A stretch of DNA of 32,989 nucleotides from NCBI GenBank assembly GCA_009837725.1, contig VXSY01000141.1:1-32989 (forward strand). The letters are read 5' to 3'. The DNA is from Gammaproteobacteria bacterium (GTDB lineage Bacteria > Pseudomonadota > Gammaproteobacteria > Pseudomonadales > Azotimanducaceae). Under the pieces are notes generated by a model. It was not told the DNA's origin. It searched no databases and worked only from the letters and a program-made list of their open reading frames with translations. This document shows positions 1-9,474 of the stretch, piece after piece. How positions within the stretch are numbered: position 1 is the stretch's first letter; the number at the start of each line of letters is the position of its first letter. The position numbers were made by a program, and so were the translations under genes.

Positions 1-84
1 TCGTCGACAACCCAACACCGGCGATTCGCAACGCCAGTTCAGAGCTTCCCTAACAGCGACCGGTTTTCCTTCCGTTCCAGTGCG

Positions 85-522
85 ATGACGATACACGTGG
101 GAGTTCGTAACTCTCACGAAAAGCCCCAGTTTTTTCGCGCTGAGTGGCAAGCGCCGGCACCGGGAACGGATGCTGGCCCCGATACCGTGACCGGCCCAGG
201 CCATCCGCACTGGCAGGTCGACGCGGTCGAGAGCTTCAGCGAGTACGACGAGCAGGCGCAGGAGCTCTTGCGGTTGCTGAAGGATGAAGGCCAAGGGATA
301 GTAGCACGCGACTTCCGTCCCACCGACCTGCTTTCTCAAGAGCGCGAGGAAGTAATGGCTATTCGAAACAACCTCAGCAGGGTGCATTTTGCCAGTGCGG
401 CGGCGTGGTGGCGTCCTGCTCCGCACAATATACACGCCCATATCCCTGCATCAATGCGTGAAATCGAGACTTGGCTGCAGTCTACCTTGGACTACACCGT
501 TGCGGAACTTGCCCGACTGTAG
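85..522 (+). CDS. Hypothetical protein, possibly 5'-truncated by window edge
   Basis: Soluble protein of 145 residues from the ATG at 85, with no family I can name. It contains an HVGVRN stretch near the start, an FFRAEW segment, and a Trp/His-rich part (AAAWWRPAPHNIHAH) before a C-terminal helix-like end. The frame stays open from base 1 to the ATG and no Shine-Dalgarno sequence precedes 85, so the real start may lie outside the window. It points toward the IS256 remnant and lies next to a methylase/helicase operon, so a role in that defence-like block is possible but unsupported by any motif. Reality as a gene is moderately sure; function unknown. Confidence 0.55.
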   Translation: MTIHVGVRNSHEKPQFFRAEWQAPAPGTDAGPDTVTGPGHPHWQVDAVESFSEYDEQAQELLRLLKDEGQGIVARDFRPTDLLSQEREEVMAIRNNLSRVHFASAAAWWRPAPHNIHAHIPASMREIETWLQSTLDYTVAELARL

Positions 523-584
523 GCCCGTCAGGCAACGGGCGGAAGCGTGCGTGATGTGACGGTATGTCGAGCGACCGAGCCTTT

Positions 585-1266
585 GTCAAATCTGGTGTAC
601 GGCGAGTCGGTCATGCGGCGGCTCTGCTGTCCTCGATGATTTCGATGCCGTCGGTGAATGTCACGCCCTCGATGACCCTGGTGAGTTGCCGGAAGCCGCG
701 CAGCCGGCGCCACGATTTCTCGTCGCTCATGCCCATCTTGCAGGTCATCGAGAGCATGGTCTGCCGGGAGACGCAGCCCTTCGCCCGCGAGCTCCGGTGT
801 CGGATCGTGGCGAAGGCCGACTCGATCACGTTGGTGGTGCGGATGCGTCCAGTGCGCGGCCGGGAAGTCGTAGAAGGCGAAAAGCTCGTCGCGGTCGCGT
901 GCCAGGCAGTCCGACGCCTTCGGGTACCTGTCCTCGTAGCGCTCGAGAAAGCTGTCGAAGGCGCGCTCGGCCACGGCGCGGGTCTCGGCCATCCAGATCT
1001 CGTGCAGTCCCTGCTTCGCCTTCGCCTGTCCGGACTTCGGCAGGCAGTTGAGGACATTGGCGGTCTGGTGCATCCAGCACCGCGGCCTTGATCAGACGCC
1101 GGGTGCCGCTGCGAAGAAGATCGGTGAGCGGATCGGAACCGGTCGCTGGCGCCGCATTATCGTTGTCCATGTGCGGTCGTGCTCCGTGCTGAACCTTGAA
1201 TCTGCAAAACTCAATTTCAGCAGAGGCACGCCGCAGGACTCAACTCATCCGTACACCACTTTCGAC
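585..1266 (-). mobile_element. IS256-family element, internally deleted remnant
   Basis: Short remnant of about 0.7 kb around a broken IS256-type transposase. Imperfect terminal inverted repeats are visible: plus-strand 585-607 (core ggtgtacgg) and 1243-1266 (core ccgtacacc). They share about 20 of 24 positions when aligned. IS256 elements are usually about 1.3 kb, so roughly half is missing. No target-site duplication could be identified with confidence. It ends about 27 bases from the stop codon of the methylase gene. Confidence 0.7.
611..1170 (-). pseudogene. IS256-family transposase, deleted and frameshifted
   Basis: Three reading-frame pieces make up the remnant. A start-proximal piece (MDNDNAAPATGSDPLTDLL, from 1170) resembles the N-terminus of IS256-type transposases. 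It joins near 1080 directly to a C-terminal part in another frame (CWMHQTANVLNCLPKS...EIWMAETRAVAERAFDSF...DELFAFYDFPAAHW), so the catalytic middle of the protein is gone. Around 830-840 the homology changes frame again and continues as TTNVIESAFATIRHR...KGCVSRQTMLSM...VIEGVTFTDGIE, ending at 611. The HW..I.TTN.IES.FA.IR.R pattern is a recognisable IS256/MULE-type signature. The gene cannot encode an active transposase; any movement would need a transposase in trans. Confidence 0.85.
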
Positions 1267-1293
1267 CATAGTATTCTTGGTGACCCGGCCACC

Positions 1294-4200
1294 CTAGGCG
1301 AAACCGTAGAGCTTGGCCACCGCTTGGTCGAGCGCCTCCTCCAAACCTACCACATCCGCATCGGCGGCTGCCGCCAAAGCGTCCAAGATGTCATCAACGA
1401 GCTTCACAATACGTTCTTGTTTGTCGGTCGCTACGTCCGGGATTGGCAGGGGTTTCCAGTCGTCGGGAAAGATGTGGAGGTTGCTACGACGGTGTGCCTG
1501 AAGGTAATCCTGAGCGCTCGAAGAATTCATGATGCCCAAGACATACTTCACTAGAAATCTGCGGCTGATCTTCTCCAGTTGGCGCCGGTCAGGCCGAAGA
1601 GTTCCACCTCTCTCGCCCGGATATCGAGCCTGCTTACGGATAGCGCGGTTTCGGACGTCGGCAAGGGCGGGCCAAGGCACAAAGCACCAAACGGAGTGGT
1701 TGTGGTAGGTCTGATTGTGGTCATATGTTACTCTCGGCCGGCTTTCGCTGGCCGACATGTCGACCGATAGGACCTTCTCGGGAACCTCATACATCTCCGA
1801 GAATGTGGGCCGGCTGAAAAACGTGGGTGCCCTTTCCGTGCCCCACTCTAGCCATTCATTTTGCGTCAATGTCCAACGGGACAGGTGTTTCCCTTGCACG
1901 AATCTCCGTGGATGCACTTTGTCGCGGCTTGTCGAGACCAAATCCTTGAGCTTGAAGCTCGTTTCGCTTTTGGTCTCATGTGCATGAACGGCCATGCCCT
2001 TCGAGATGTAGAAGATAGACGAAAGCTCAACGGTTGGCACGTTGGAGCGGCGATACTCGCCCGACTCCGGGAAAAAGCATCGTTCATCCAGTGCATTTTG
2101 CGGGGCACTCGGAAGCTCTTTAACCTGCCCGAAGCTCCCCTCATGCGCTCGTCGAAGGGGCGTGTTTTCAGCACCTGCCCCTCGCCGAACGACATAGGAA
2201 ACATTATGTACGGCGGCATCGAAGATCTTGATCTTGCCGTAGAAGTCAATTCTTTCTACAACCGCATTTCGGAGATACCAATCACGAGCCTTTAGTGCGT
2301 ATTTTGCATGACAGAAGGCATCCGAGACGATGAGGCTACTAACGCCGTTCTCCCGTAACAGTTGGAGGCTACGCTCCATAAAAGCGAGAAAGAGATCCCA
2401 CTTCTCCCAAAGTGTCTCATACGCACCGCTTTCAGCAACCAGTTGCCTAGACTCCTGATGCTTGGGGTGTCGAAAGTCCGCACGAACGTACGGCGGGTTA
2501 CCAATAGTAACGTCGAAGCCCTGCCGGATGTCAAACATGTAGCGCGGGTCGAACCACCCAACCGTTGCGTTCTGGTCGTAGGGGTCCCACTCCGAAACGC
2601 GTTCGGCATCCTCAGAAGCCAAACCACCGCGCTTAAGCTCATGCGTCAGGTCGTTGCGGATTCGGGTATCCGCATCCATTGCATCCAGCTTTTGCTGGCG
2701 GGTACGAGCGTGGAAGTAGCGTTCCCGGTTCGCTTGCAGTTCTCGCTGTAGGGCGTTCGAGGCGGATGTTCCAAGTCGCAGCTCGCCGGAAAGTGGAAGC
2801 AGGGTGTTCGCCGCAACGAAGCGAGTCTCCAGGTTGGGAAGGGGCTTGATTCCTAGGTTGTCCTCCGAGACTGCGACCCGCTGCTCGATCGCAAGCGAAA
2901 TGAAGAACCGGAGCTTGGCGATTTGGCAAGCGACCGGTTGAATGTCGACACCGAAGATGCTGTTCTGGATCAGGAAGAGCTTGCGACCGAAGTCAGAGCC
3001 CCTATAGCGCTCGAACGTGGCGCTGATTTCCGTGAGCTCCGCGTCCCGGGCCCCTTGGTCGTGGGTGTCGAAGGCTGCTGCCGCCCGTTCCTGCGCAAGT
3101 TCCTTCTGCAGCCGTTCCCACCTCTCGTTGGCAGGATCAAGCCGGCGGAGCGCGAGCGTGAGTTTGTGCAGGATACCCATTGGAAAGGCACCGGACCCGC
3201 AAGCGGGATCAAGCACCTTCAAGTCAGCGATCGCACGGATCACTCCGTCGGTTTCGGACTCTTCGAAGAGGTCGCTTGCGTCACCGAAGGCATCCTCGTA
3301 ATCGAGCAGGTAGTGGAGCCGGTCGCGCCAGAAGGCTTGGTCTCCATCAGCCGGTTGTGCCTTGAGGGCAAGGCTTGCCACCAAGGCTTCGTCCGCCATG
3401 TAGTCCACCACCGGTCGCGGTGTGTAGTAGGAGCCGGTCTGCTTGCGAGCGGTTTCTCTAGTCTCTGGGTTGTACGCGGCCAACAGGTTCTCGAACACTC
3501 GACCGAGGAGTTCGGGGTCGAGAGCCACTTCCACTTCCGCTGGCGTGTTCTCCTCCACCGTGAACTTGTAGCGGTTGAACAGCGTGATGAGCCCCTCCTC
3601 GTCGTCGAAAAAGAGTCGGTTTGGAATCGATACGATGCCGTACTCTTTGGCCCGCTTTTCTGTCACGTTGTCCGAAAAGCAGTCGATGCGATAGCCCCCT
3701 TGGGAAAGGGATTCCACGCTGTCCAGACAATCGAACAGGCCGCCATTGATGAAGGGTGTGCGTGCGAAGAGCTCAAGCAGGGCATCGGGGTCCTCGATCT
3801 CCTTACGGTAGCGGTATCGGTCGAAGAGGCGGTGCGTCGATTGGCGTCGCTGACTCCAGCCACGCAGGTCAACCTCGCAGTTGAGCGTTGCGAAGAATAG
3901 GTTTTGCAGGATGGCGCGGTAGTACGAGTCACCCTCCGCCCTGTCGTAGCCCTTGAGCAGTTGGCCGACCTGTTCCTCGATGAACAGGTCGTCGGCAATC
4001 AGCTTCTTCTCCTTGATGAACCAGACGAACAACAGGCGGGTGATCAGCCGAATGACATGTTCTTCCGACGAAAGCGTGCGACGTTGCCCCGTGGGGAACG
4101 TTGCCTCCTCGACGGCGCGATTGAACCACCCGAAAAGGTCGCGATAGAACCGCTTGTTGAGTTCCTGGGTATCCAGGGTGTCAAGGAGGGCCGCCAGCAA

Positions 4201-4875
4201 ACCGTCAAAGTTGGTCGGCTTGGCATGGGTGTCCATCCAGGCGAGACGGCTCGGCAGGGAAAGTTCAGCCAAGATGTCCTGATGAGCCCGGTGGGGCTTG
4301 GAGGGGTCGATCTCGCGGATGAGCGCGACATTGCCTAGTACCTGGCGCCTGCCGTCTCTCTTGTGCTTGCGCCGGTGCACGAAGGCGAGCGTGAGCGAGC
4401 CACCCTCGGCACGGAAGAGCACGAATGCTGGCATGGCGAACCGCTTGTTTATCTCCCTCGCGAAACCGGCGTAGTCAGTGCGCGAGTAGCTCGTTCCGCT
4501 GAGTTCAATAGCAAGGAAGACGAAGCTCTTCTGCAGACCATCTTTGAAACCAGTTTCAGCGAGCAAGGAGCCTTGGTGCTGGTCCCTGATTTCCTCGTCG
4601 GACACTTGGAACACGATGTGCGCCGACGTCGCGCTGGCGCGGAACGCCTCCTCAGATTGCGTCTGCGTAGAACGTGCGTTGTCCTTAGGCGGTAGTTGTG
4701 CCAGGAAGTCATCGACATCGCCGGTTTGGTTCGCCAAGGTTAGTTCACTCGCATAGCCCAAGCAGCGTAGCAGCGACTCTGCGGCTTCGGCGAACGGGCG
4801 TTCCACTCCGGCCTTAAGCGCCTCTCGGATGGTGGCTGTCGTGTCGTCTGCCCGATGCGTCGCGTTGGCTCGCAT
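1294..4875 (-). CDS. Eco57I-type adenine-specific DNA methyltransferase, large (1193 aa)
   Basis: Probable N6-adenine DNA methyltransferase of a restriction/defence system. SAM-binding motif I (LDPACGSGAFPMG) is near residues 553-565 and the catalytic NPPY motif (IGNPPYV) near 792-797; the order I then IV is that of the gamma/Eco57I class. The roughly 550-residue N-terminal region precedes the methylase core, and the last 350 residues probably hold target recognition. No PD-(D/E)XK nuclease motif could be assigned, so it may modify only. The start ATG lies 6 bases after the stop of the PLD-SNF2 helicase gene, whose last codons supply an aaaggg ribosome-binding site, so the two are an operon. 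Sequence appears intact. PglX of BREX is similar in size, but no other BREX gene is present here. Confidence 0.85.
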   Translation of the reverse strand: MRANATHRADDTTATIREALKAGVERPFAEAAESLLRCLGYASELTLANQTGDVDDFLAQLPPKDNARSTQTQSEEAFRASATSAHIVFQVSDEEIRDQHQGSLLAETGFKDGLQKSFVFLAIELSGTSYSRTDYAGFAREINKRFAMPAFVLFRAEGGSLTLAFVHRRKHKRDGRRQVLGNVALIREIDPSKPHRAHQDILAELSLPSRLAWMDTHAKPTNFDGLLAALLDTLDTQELNKRFYRDLFGWFNRAVEEATFPTGQRRTLSSEEHVIRLITRLLFVWFIKEKKLIADDLFIEEQVGQLLKGYDRAEGDSYYRAILQNLFFATLNCEVDLRGWSQRRQSTHRLFDRYRYRKEIEDPDALLELFARTPFINGGLFDCLDSVESLSQGGYRIDCFSDNVTEKRAKEYGIVSIPNRLFFDDEEGLITLFNRYKFTVEENTPAEVEVALDPELLGRVFENLLAAYNPETRETARKQTGSYYTPRPVVDYMADEALVASLALKAQPADGDQAFWRDRLHYLLDYEDAFGDASDLFEESETDGVIRAIADLKVLDPACGSGAFPMGILHKLTLALRRLDPANERWERLQKELAQERAAAAFDTHDQGARDAELTEISATFERYRGSDFGRKLFLIQNSIFGVDIQPVACQIAKLRFFISLAIEQRVAVSEDNLGIKPLPNLETRFVAANTLLPLSGELRLGTSASNALQRELQANRERYFHARTRQQKLDAMDADTRIRNDLTHELKRGGLASEDAERVSEWDPYDQNATVGWFDPRYMFDIRQGFDVTIGNPPYVRADFRHPKHQESRQLVAESGAYETLWEKWDLFLAFMERSLQLLRENGVSSLIVSDAFCHAKYALKARDWYLRNAVVERIDFYGKIKIFDAAVHNVSYVVRRGAGAENTPLRRAHEGSFGQVKELPSAPQNALDERCFFPESGEYRRSNVPTVELSSIFYISKGMAVHAHETKSETSFKLKDLVSTSRDKVHPRRFVQGKHLSRWTLTQNEWLEWGTERAPTFFSRPTFSEMYEVPEKVLSVDMSASESRPRVTYDHNQTYHNHSVWCFVPWPALADVRNRAIRKQARYPGERGGTLRPDRRQLEKISRRFLVKYVLGIMNSSSAQDYLQAHRRSNLHIFPDDWKPLPIPDVATDKQERIVKLVDDILDALAAAADADVVGLEEALDQAVAKLYGFA

Positions 4876-4881
4876 CTGGTA

Positions 4882-7800
4882 CTACCCTTTTGCTGCGAGG
4901 ATCGCGAGCCAAGTCACCAACTCGTACTCCGAGTCGTCCTGGGTGGGCTGGTCGCTAGCCTTCGGAAGCCGGCCGTCAGGCTTGGCGAGCTGCGCCACGG
5001 CCTGCCTGCCGAAGGTTCGGGCGATGCTCTGCAGCCCAGCTTGGATCAAGGTGTCGTAATGGTCCATGTCTGAGCCTTGCTTGGTCCGTTGATCGAAGAG
5101 GTCGCATAGGTCGTTGTGCGCCGCCTCGATGCCTGCCGCGAGATCTCGCAATAGACTCAACGATCGCTTCGCGGACGTGAAACCGAGGCGGACGTCGCCG
5201 TCGTCCCTGACGTAGATCAGGTAGTGCTTGCCGAGCGGGTTGACCCACGCCGAATCGTCGCCGTCGCGGCGGCTTGTCGTGGCGTCATCTCCCGACCCGG
5301 TGTGGCGCAGGCAGAAAATGGCGCCGGGCTGCGCCATGGAGTTGCTCGAAACGGGCGGCACCACCGCGTACAGGCCCAGGTCGGCCGCTTCAAGTTCCTC
5401 CCGGCGAGATTCAAGAAAGCGCAGCAGGTCGATGCGGAACTCGTCCAGCGAAAAGTCCGCCAAGCTGATGGTGTCATCGAGGTCGTCCAGATCAACCACT
5501 TGGTCCTTGAGCCGAACCAGTTGCCGGTCGCGGAACTGCAGCTCTTGCTGAATCTGTTCCGTGGCTTGCGCATCCTCCAGCAGGTTGTCGCCGCCAGTTG
5601 CGGTTACGTCAACCAGCGCCATGCGCGCCTCGACCCGGTTTTGCACATTCAAGTACCGATCCAGATCCTTGACAGGCCAGAAGTTCACCAACCGAACGGC
5701 ACGGCTGTGCGAACTGATGCGGTCGATGCGCCCAAAGCGCTGGATGATTCGCACGGGGTTCCAGTGGATGTCGTAGTTGATGAGCAGGTCGCAGTCTTGC
5801 AGGTTCTGGCCTTCGGAGATGCAGTCGGTGGCGATGAGAACATCGATTTCCTTGGAGGGCTCCGCGCCCGCACGATCTGCTCGGTGCTTCGAGATTGGGC
5901 TAAAGTTGGTGAGAATGTCGTCGAACCCCGTCCGACCGAAGGATGTCTTGTTGCGGCCGTCGCCGCGAACCAAGGCGATCTCTGAACCTGCCGCCCTGGC
6001 CTTGCCCTGCAGGTTTTCGTACAGGTAGTCCGCCGTGTCCGCAAACGCCGTAAAGACGAGAGTCTTGCGGTTTCTACGGTTTTCCTTCGTCTTCGTCGGT
6101 TCTTCAAGTTTGGAGGCGATGCGACTCCAAAGATCCGAGAGCTTAGCGTCTCGCTTCGGCGACACGGCCTCAGCCTCCGCAAGTAACGCCTTGAGCGCGA
6201 CCCCATCCGTGTCGAGCAGCTCACGCCATTTGGGGACATCGATGTGGCCGAGATGGAAGCGGCGCTTGCCGCCGATGGCGAAATCGCCGTCGTCATCTTC
6301 CGGATCGTCCATGTCGTCCAAGGCGACCTCGTTGTACTCAACCTCGGGGTTCGCTTGCTGGTGCTCTGCAAAGGCATCCATCCGTTCCAGCAGATGGTCG
6401 ATTTTGGCCAATGTGCGGGTGAGCGTCAGGCGAAACGACTCGACCGAACTCTCAAGCCGCTTCAAGAGATTGACCTTCATCATGCCGATGAGGATGCGTT
6501 CGCGCCCCGCTTGCGTGAACCCGTTCACCACCTCCTTCTCGTACTCGGCCTTGACCTCATCGGCAAGGTCTTTGCGCAAATAGCCGGCAGGGTTGTACAA
6601 GGCCAGCGAGAGTCGGTTGATGCGTTCGTCGAGCCTCTCGAAGGAGAAATCACCGTTCTTTAGGTCCATGGCGGGATAGACGGCTTCCGGCTTTGCTCGT
6701 TTCGGGAAGCCGCCGAGCCTTTCCATCTCCTTCGCGTAATGTCGCCGGATGTGGGTCCGTGAGCGGGCGATGCTCAAGCCATCCAAGAGCCTGAAGAAGT
6801 CGCCCCCGATGTCCTCGAGCAAAGTCGCCACCTTGCGTTTGCTCGCCGGTGACTTCGACCAAGCATCGAACTTCCGCTGGGCCGCGTGAATCGTCTGCTG
6901 AACCGAGGAGAGGCCAAGCGGTACCTTGAATGCGGCATCGGCCGCAGACTCCAGGGTGACATCGCCCCCGCCGATGAAGGAAATCTGATTCCGCAGGTCA
7001 CGAAGGTCGTTGTTGACAGGCGTTGCCGACAGAAGCAGCACCTTGGTCTTGATGCCGTGCTTGACGATGTCCTCGATCAGCCTTTGGTAGCGGGACTTCC
7101 TGGCGGGTTCGCCTTCTACTTGGCGCGCTCGGTTGTTGTTCCGAAAATTGTGGGACTCGTCGATCACCACGAGGTCGTAATTGCCCCAGTTGATCGTGGC
7201 GAGGTCAATGTCCCCGGTCATGCCCCCATCGCGGGAGAGGTCTGTGTGGGATAGGACGTCGTAACGAAATCGGTCCTCCAAGAACGGGTTGAGCTTGCTG
7301 TTGTTGCCGTAGATCGTCCAGTTGAAACGCAGCTTCTTGGGGCAGAGCACCAGCACCCGTTCGTTCTTGAGCTCGAAGTACTTGATCACGGCCAATGCCG
7401 TGTAGGTTTTGCCAAGGCCCACGCTGTCGGCCAGGATGCAACCGTTGAGGGCTCGCATCTTGGCGATGATCGCTCTAGCACCGTCCCTTTGGAACTCGTA
7501 AAGCGTCCGCCAAATGTGGGTTTCCGGCAAAGCCATACCACTGACTTCAGCATCGGTGTCTTTCTGCCCGTCCAGCAGGTCGCGGAAAAGATGGAACAAC
7601 GTGAGGTAGTAGATGAACTCCGGCGGCTGGTTGGCGTAGAGGCTCGCAAGCTGATCGAGCACATCTTGCTTCACGTCTTCCGTGCGCTCGTCGTCTCGCC
7701 ACCATTCGTCGAACCACGCCAAGAGGTCTTCTCGGTCGCGGGAACTGTCAACCACGAGGTTCAGTTCTACGTTCGGATTCACGCCCAGCCCCAATCCGGG

Positions 7801-8355
7801 CACCGTAAAGTTCGAACTACCGAGCAACGCGTGGTCCTCGTCTCGGCGCAGGTGGTAGAGCTTGCCGTGGACGAAGCCACCCTTGACGGAGCGAATCTCG
7901 GCCTTGCCCTCTATCCATGCGGCACACTGACGAGCCAACGCGCTTTGTGCGAGCTGATTCGCCAGCGTCAGGCCTTGCTCTGTGAGCCGAAACGCTTTCG
8001 ATTCCAGATCGTCCCGCCGCATCCTACCCACCAACTCGGGGGCCCCGTAGAGGAAGCGCATTCCTTCGATCTGCTCAAGTTCGTCCCGCAATGCGCCGTA
8101 GGCGCTGATGGTGAAGTACCCGGACACGACGGAGAGGCGGGTGTGCGGGTACAGGTGGGACTTGAGGAAACTGCCGGCCGTGCCGCGCTCCCGATTGTCG
8201 CGAATGCCGGACCGAAGTTGCGGTGCGGCAGTTGTGGGCGCAACCGGAGCGGATTGGCCGGTTCGCTTCCGGTTACGGGCTCGTTTGTTGGCGGAGGATG
8301 GCTTTGGCATACGGCGAATGCGAACGTCGGCCTTGAAGAACGACGTGCGAATCAT
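4882..8355 (-). CDS. PLD-family nuclease fused to SNF2 helicase/translocase (1157 aa)
   Basis: Likely restriction/translocation partner of the adjacent methyltransferase. After a basic N-terminal tail there is a phospholipase-D-like domain at about residues 60-215, with an HxK motif (HGKLYHLRRDEDHALLGSSNF, H163/K165) typical of PLD nucleases. The SNF2 ATPase follows: Walker A in LADSVGLGKT (308-317), DESH Walker B (399-402), and the C-terminal helicase lobe with TDCISEGQNLQ and RIIQRFGRIDRI near residues 830-880. PLD plus SNF2 in one chain beside an Eco57I methylase recurs in DNA-modification-based defence loci, so nuclease-coupled translocation on foreign DNA is the inference. An internal ATG at codon 16 (MPKPSS) is an alternative start. 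It is divergent from hemH with a 105-base gap. Confidence 0.85.
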   Translation of the reverse strand: MIRTSFFKADVRIRRMPKPSSANKRARNRKRTGQSAPVAPTTAAPQLRSGIRDNRERGTAGSFLKSHLYPHTRLSVVSGYFTISAYGALRDELEQIEGMRFLYGAPELVGRMRRDDLESKAFRLTEQGLTLANQLAQSALARQCAAWIEGKAEIRSVKGGFVHGKLYHLRRDEDHALLGSSNFTVPGLGLGVNPNVELNLVVDSSRDREDLLAWFDEWWRDDERTEDVKQDVLDQLASLYANQPPEFIYYLTLFHLFRDLLDGQKDTDAEVSGMALPETHIWRTLYEFQRDGARAIIAKMRALNGCILADSVGLGKTYTALAVIKYFELKNERVLVLCPKKLRFNWTIYGNNSKLNPFLEDRFRYDVLSHTDLSRDGGMTGDIDLATINWGNYDLVVIDESHNFRNNNRARQVEGEPARKSRYQRLIEDIVKHGIKTKVLLLSATPVNNDLRDLRNQISFIGGGDVTLESAADAAFKVPLGLSSVQQTIHAAQRKFDAWSKSPASKRKVATLLEDIGGDFFRLLDGLSIARSRTHIRRHYAKEMERLGGFPKRAKPEAVYPAMDLKNGDFSFERLDERINRLSLALYNPAGYLRKDLADEVKAEYEKEVVNGFTQAGRERILIGMMKVNLLKRLESSVESFRLTLTRTLAKIDHLLERMDAFAEHQQANPEVEYNEVALDDMDDPEDDDGDFAIGGKRRFHLGHIDVPKWRELLDTDGVALKALLAEAEAVSPKRDAKLSDLWSRIASKLEEPTKTKENRRNRKTLVFTAFADTADYLYENLQGKARAAGSEIALVRGDGRNKTSFGRTGFDDILTNFSPISKHRADRAGAEPSKEIDVLIATDCISEGQNLQDCDLLINYDIHWNPVRIIQRFGRIDRISSHSRAVRLVNFWPVKDLDRYLNVQNRVEARMALVDVTATGGDNLLEDAQATEQIQQELQFRDRQLVRLKDQVVDLDDLDDTISLADFSLDEFRIDLLRFLESRREELEAADLGLYAVVPPVSSNSMAQPGAIFCLRHTGSGDDATTSRRDGDDSAWVNPLGKHYLIYVRDDGDVRLGFTSAKRSLSLLRDLAAGIEAAHNDLCDLFDQRTKQGSDMDHYDTLIQAGLQSIARTFGRQAVAQLAKPDGRLPKASDQPTQDDSEYELVTWLAILAAKG

Positions 8356-8460
8356 ATCAATGGCTGCTCGTGCGCCCTTGCGGGCGCGTTGGCGGTTCGC
8401 TGCGCGAACTGTTGGCTTTCGTGCCTACAATCACCCTCCCGCCCCGACACGGGTTGCGCG

Positions 8461-9474
8461 TTGACCACTCGCGGCATTCTCCTTGCCAATCTCGGTTCCC
8501 CCGCTGCGCCCGAACGCGACGCGGTGCGCCGCTATCTGAACGAGTTTCTGATGGACCGGCACGTCATCGACGCGCCTTGGCCGCTGCGGCGGACAATCGT
8601 GTCGTTGATACTTCGGCAGCGGCCCGAGGCGAGTGCGAAGGCATACGGAGCGATCTGGCGTGACGAGGAGCCGGGATCGCCATTGCTGCATTGGAGCGAA
8701 CGGCTTGCCGATGCGCTTCGGCAGCGTGTCAACATCCCGGTGGCTCTGGGGATGCGGTACGGGGCTCCCAGCCTAGAAGACGCCCTCAAGGCTCTGACGG
8801 CCGCATCGGTGGATGAAATCCTGCTCATGCCGCTCTATCCGCAACACGCCGGTGCCACCCGGAGCACGACGATCGAACGCGCGAGGACCCTCGCCGACCG
8901 CCGCAAGCTCCTCGTCCTGCCGGCCTTCTACGACCGACCGGAATACCTCCAAGTCATGCGCGACTTACTGTCGCAAGAGCTACCCAACGACGCCGACCAT
9001 CTGCTCTTCAGCTACCACGGCCTGCCCGAGCGCCAAATCCGCAAGGCCGACCCCACACGAGAGCACTGCCTACAACGCCCAGACTGCTGCGAGGCGCCCT
9101 CCTCCGCACACGCAGGCTGCTATCGACATCAGTGTTTGGCGACCACCAGGCGGCTCGCCGCCGGCCTCACGATCCCCCACAGCACGAGCTTCCAGTCCCG
9201 CCTGGGGCGCCTGCGCTGGCTCACGCCCTACACGGAGGAACACCTCGGCGAACTCGCGGGGGCCGGCGTGCGCCACGTCGCGGTCGCCTGCCCGTCCTTC
9301 GTTGCCGACAACCTCGAAACCCTCGAGGAACTCGGCATAAAGGGAGAAGCGGTCTTTCGCGAAGCCGGTGGCCACCGCCTGACCCTCATCCCCTGCGTGA
9401 ACGACCGCACTGACTGGGCAGACGCCTTGGCGAAATGGACCACGCTGCCCCGCGAGGAGCTCGACCTGACATGA
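8461..9474 (+). CDS. hemH: Ferrochelatase
   Basis: Inserts Fe2+ into protoporphyrin IX in the last step of protoheme synthesis. The start is taken as TTG at 8461, because the family begins with GILLANLGSP-like sequence at once and no ATG or GTG fits. The catalytic His is H186 in FSYHGLPER, and the C-terminal PYTEEHL...CPSFVADNLETLEEL region carries the second catalytic acidic site. Between them is an insertion with five cysteines (C203, C209, C210, C220, C225: HCLQRPDCC...GCYRHQC). This resembles ferrochelatases with an internal [2Fe-2S] cluster. Length of 337 residues is normal. Its TGA overlaps the ATG of the next gene (ATGA at 9471), so it heads a tight operon. Confidence 0.93.
   Translation: MTTRGILLANLGSPAAPERDAVRRYLNEFLMDRHVIDAPWPLRRTIVSLILRQRPEASAKAYGAIWRDEEPGSPLLHWSERLADALRQRVNIPVALGMRYGAPSLEDALKALTAASVDEILLMPLYPQHAGATRSTTIERARTLADRRKLLVLPAFYDRPEYLQVMRDLLSQELPNDADHLLFSYHGLPERQIRKADPTREHCLQRPDCCEAPSSAHAGCYRHQCLATTRRLAAGLTIPHSTSFQSRLGRLRWLTPYTEEHLGELAGAGVRHVAVACPSFVADNLETLEELGIKGEAVFREAGGHRLTLIPCVNDRTDWADALAKWTTLPREELDLT

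Noticed and set aside
2923-3900. Plus-strand frame of 325 codons within the methylase gene
   Set aside because: Antisense of the methyltransferase core, including its DPACGSG motif; no start signal or motif of its own.
1294-4875. BREX PglX assignment for the large methylase
   Set aside because: Size and methylase type fit, but no brxA/B/C, pglZ or brxL is visible and the partner is a PLD-SNF2 protein instead.
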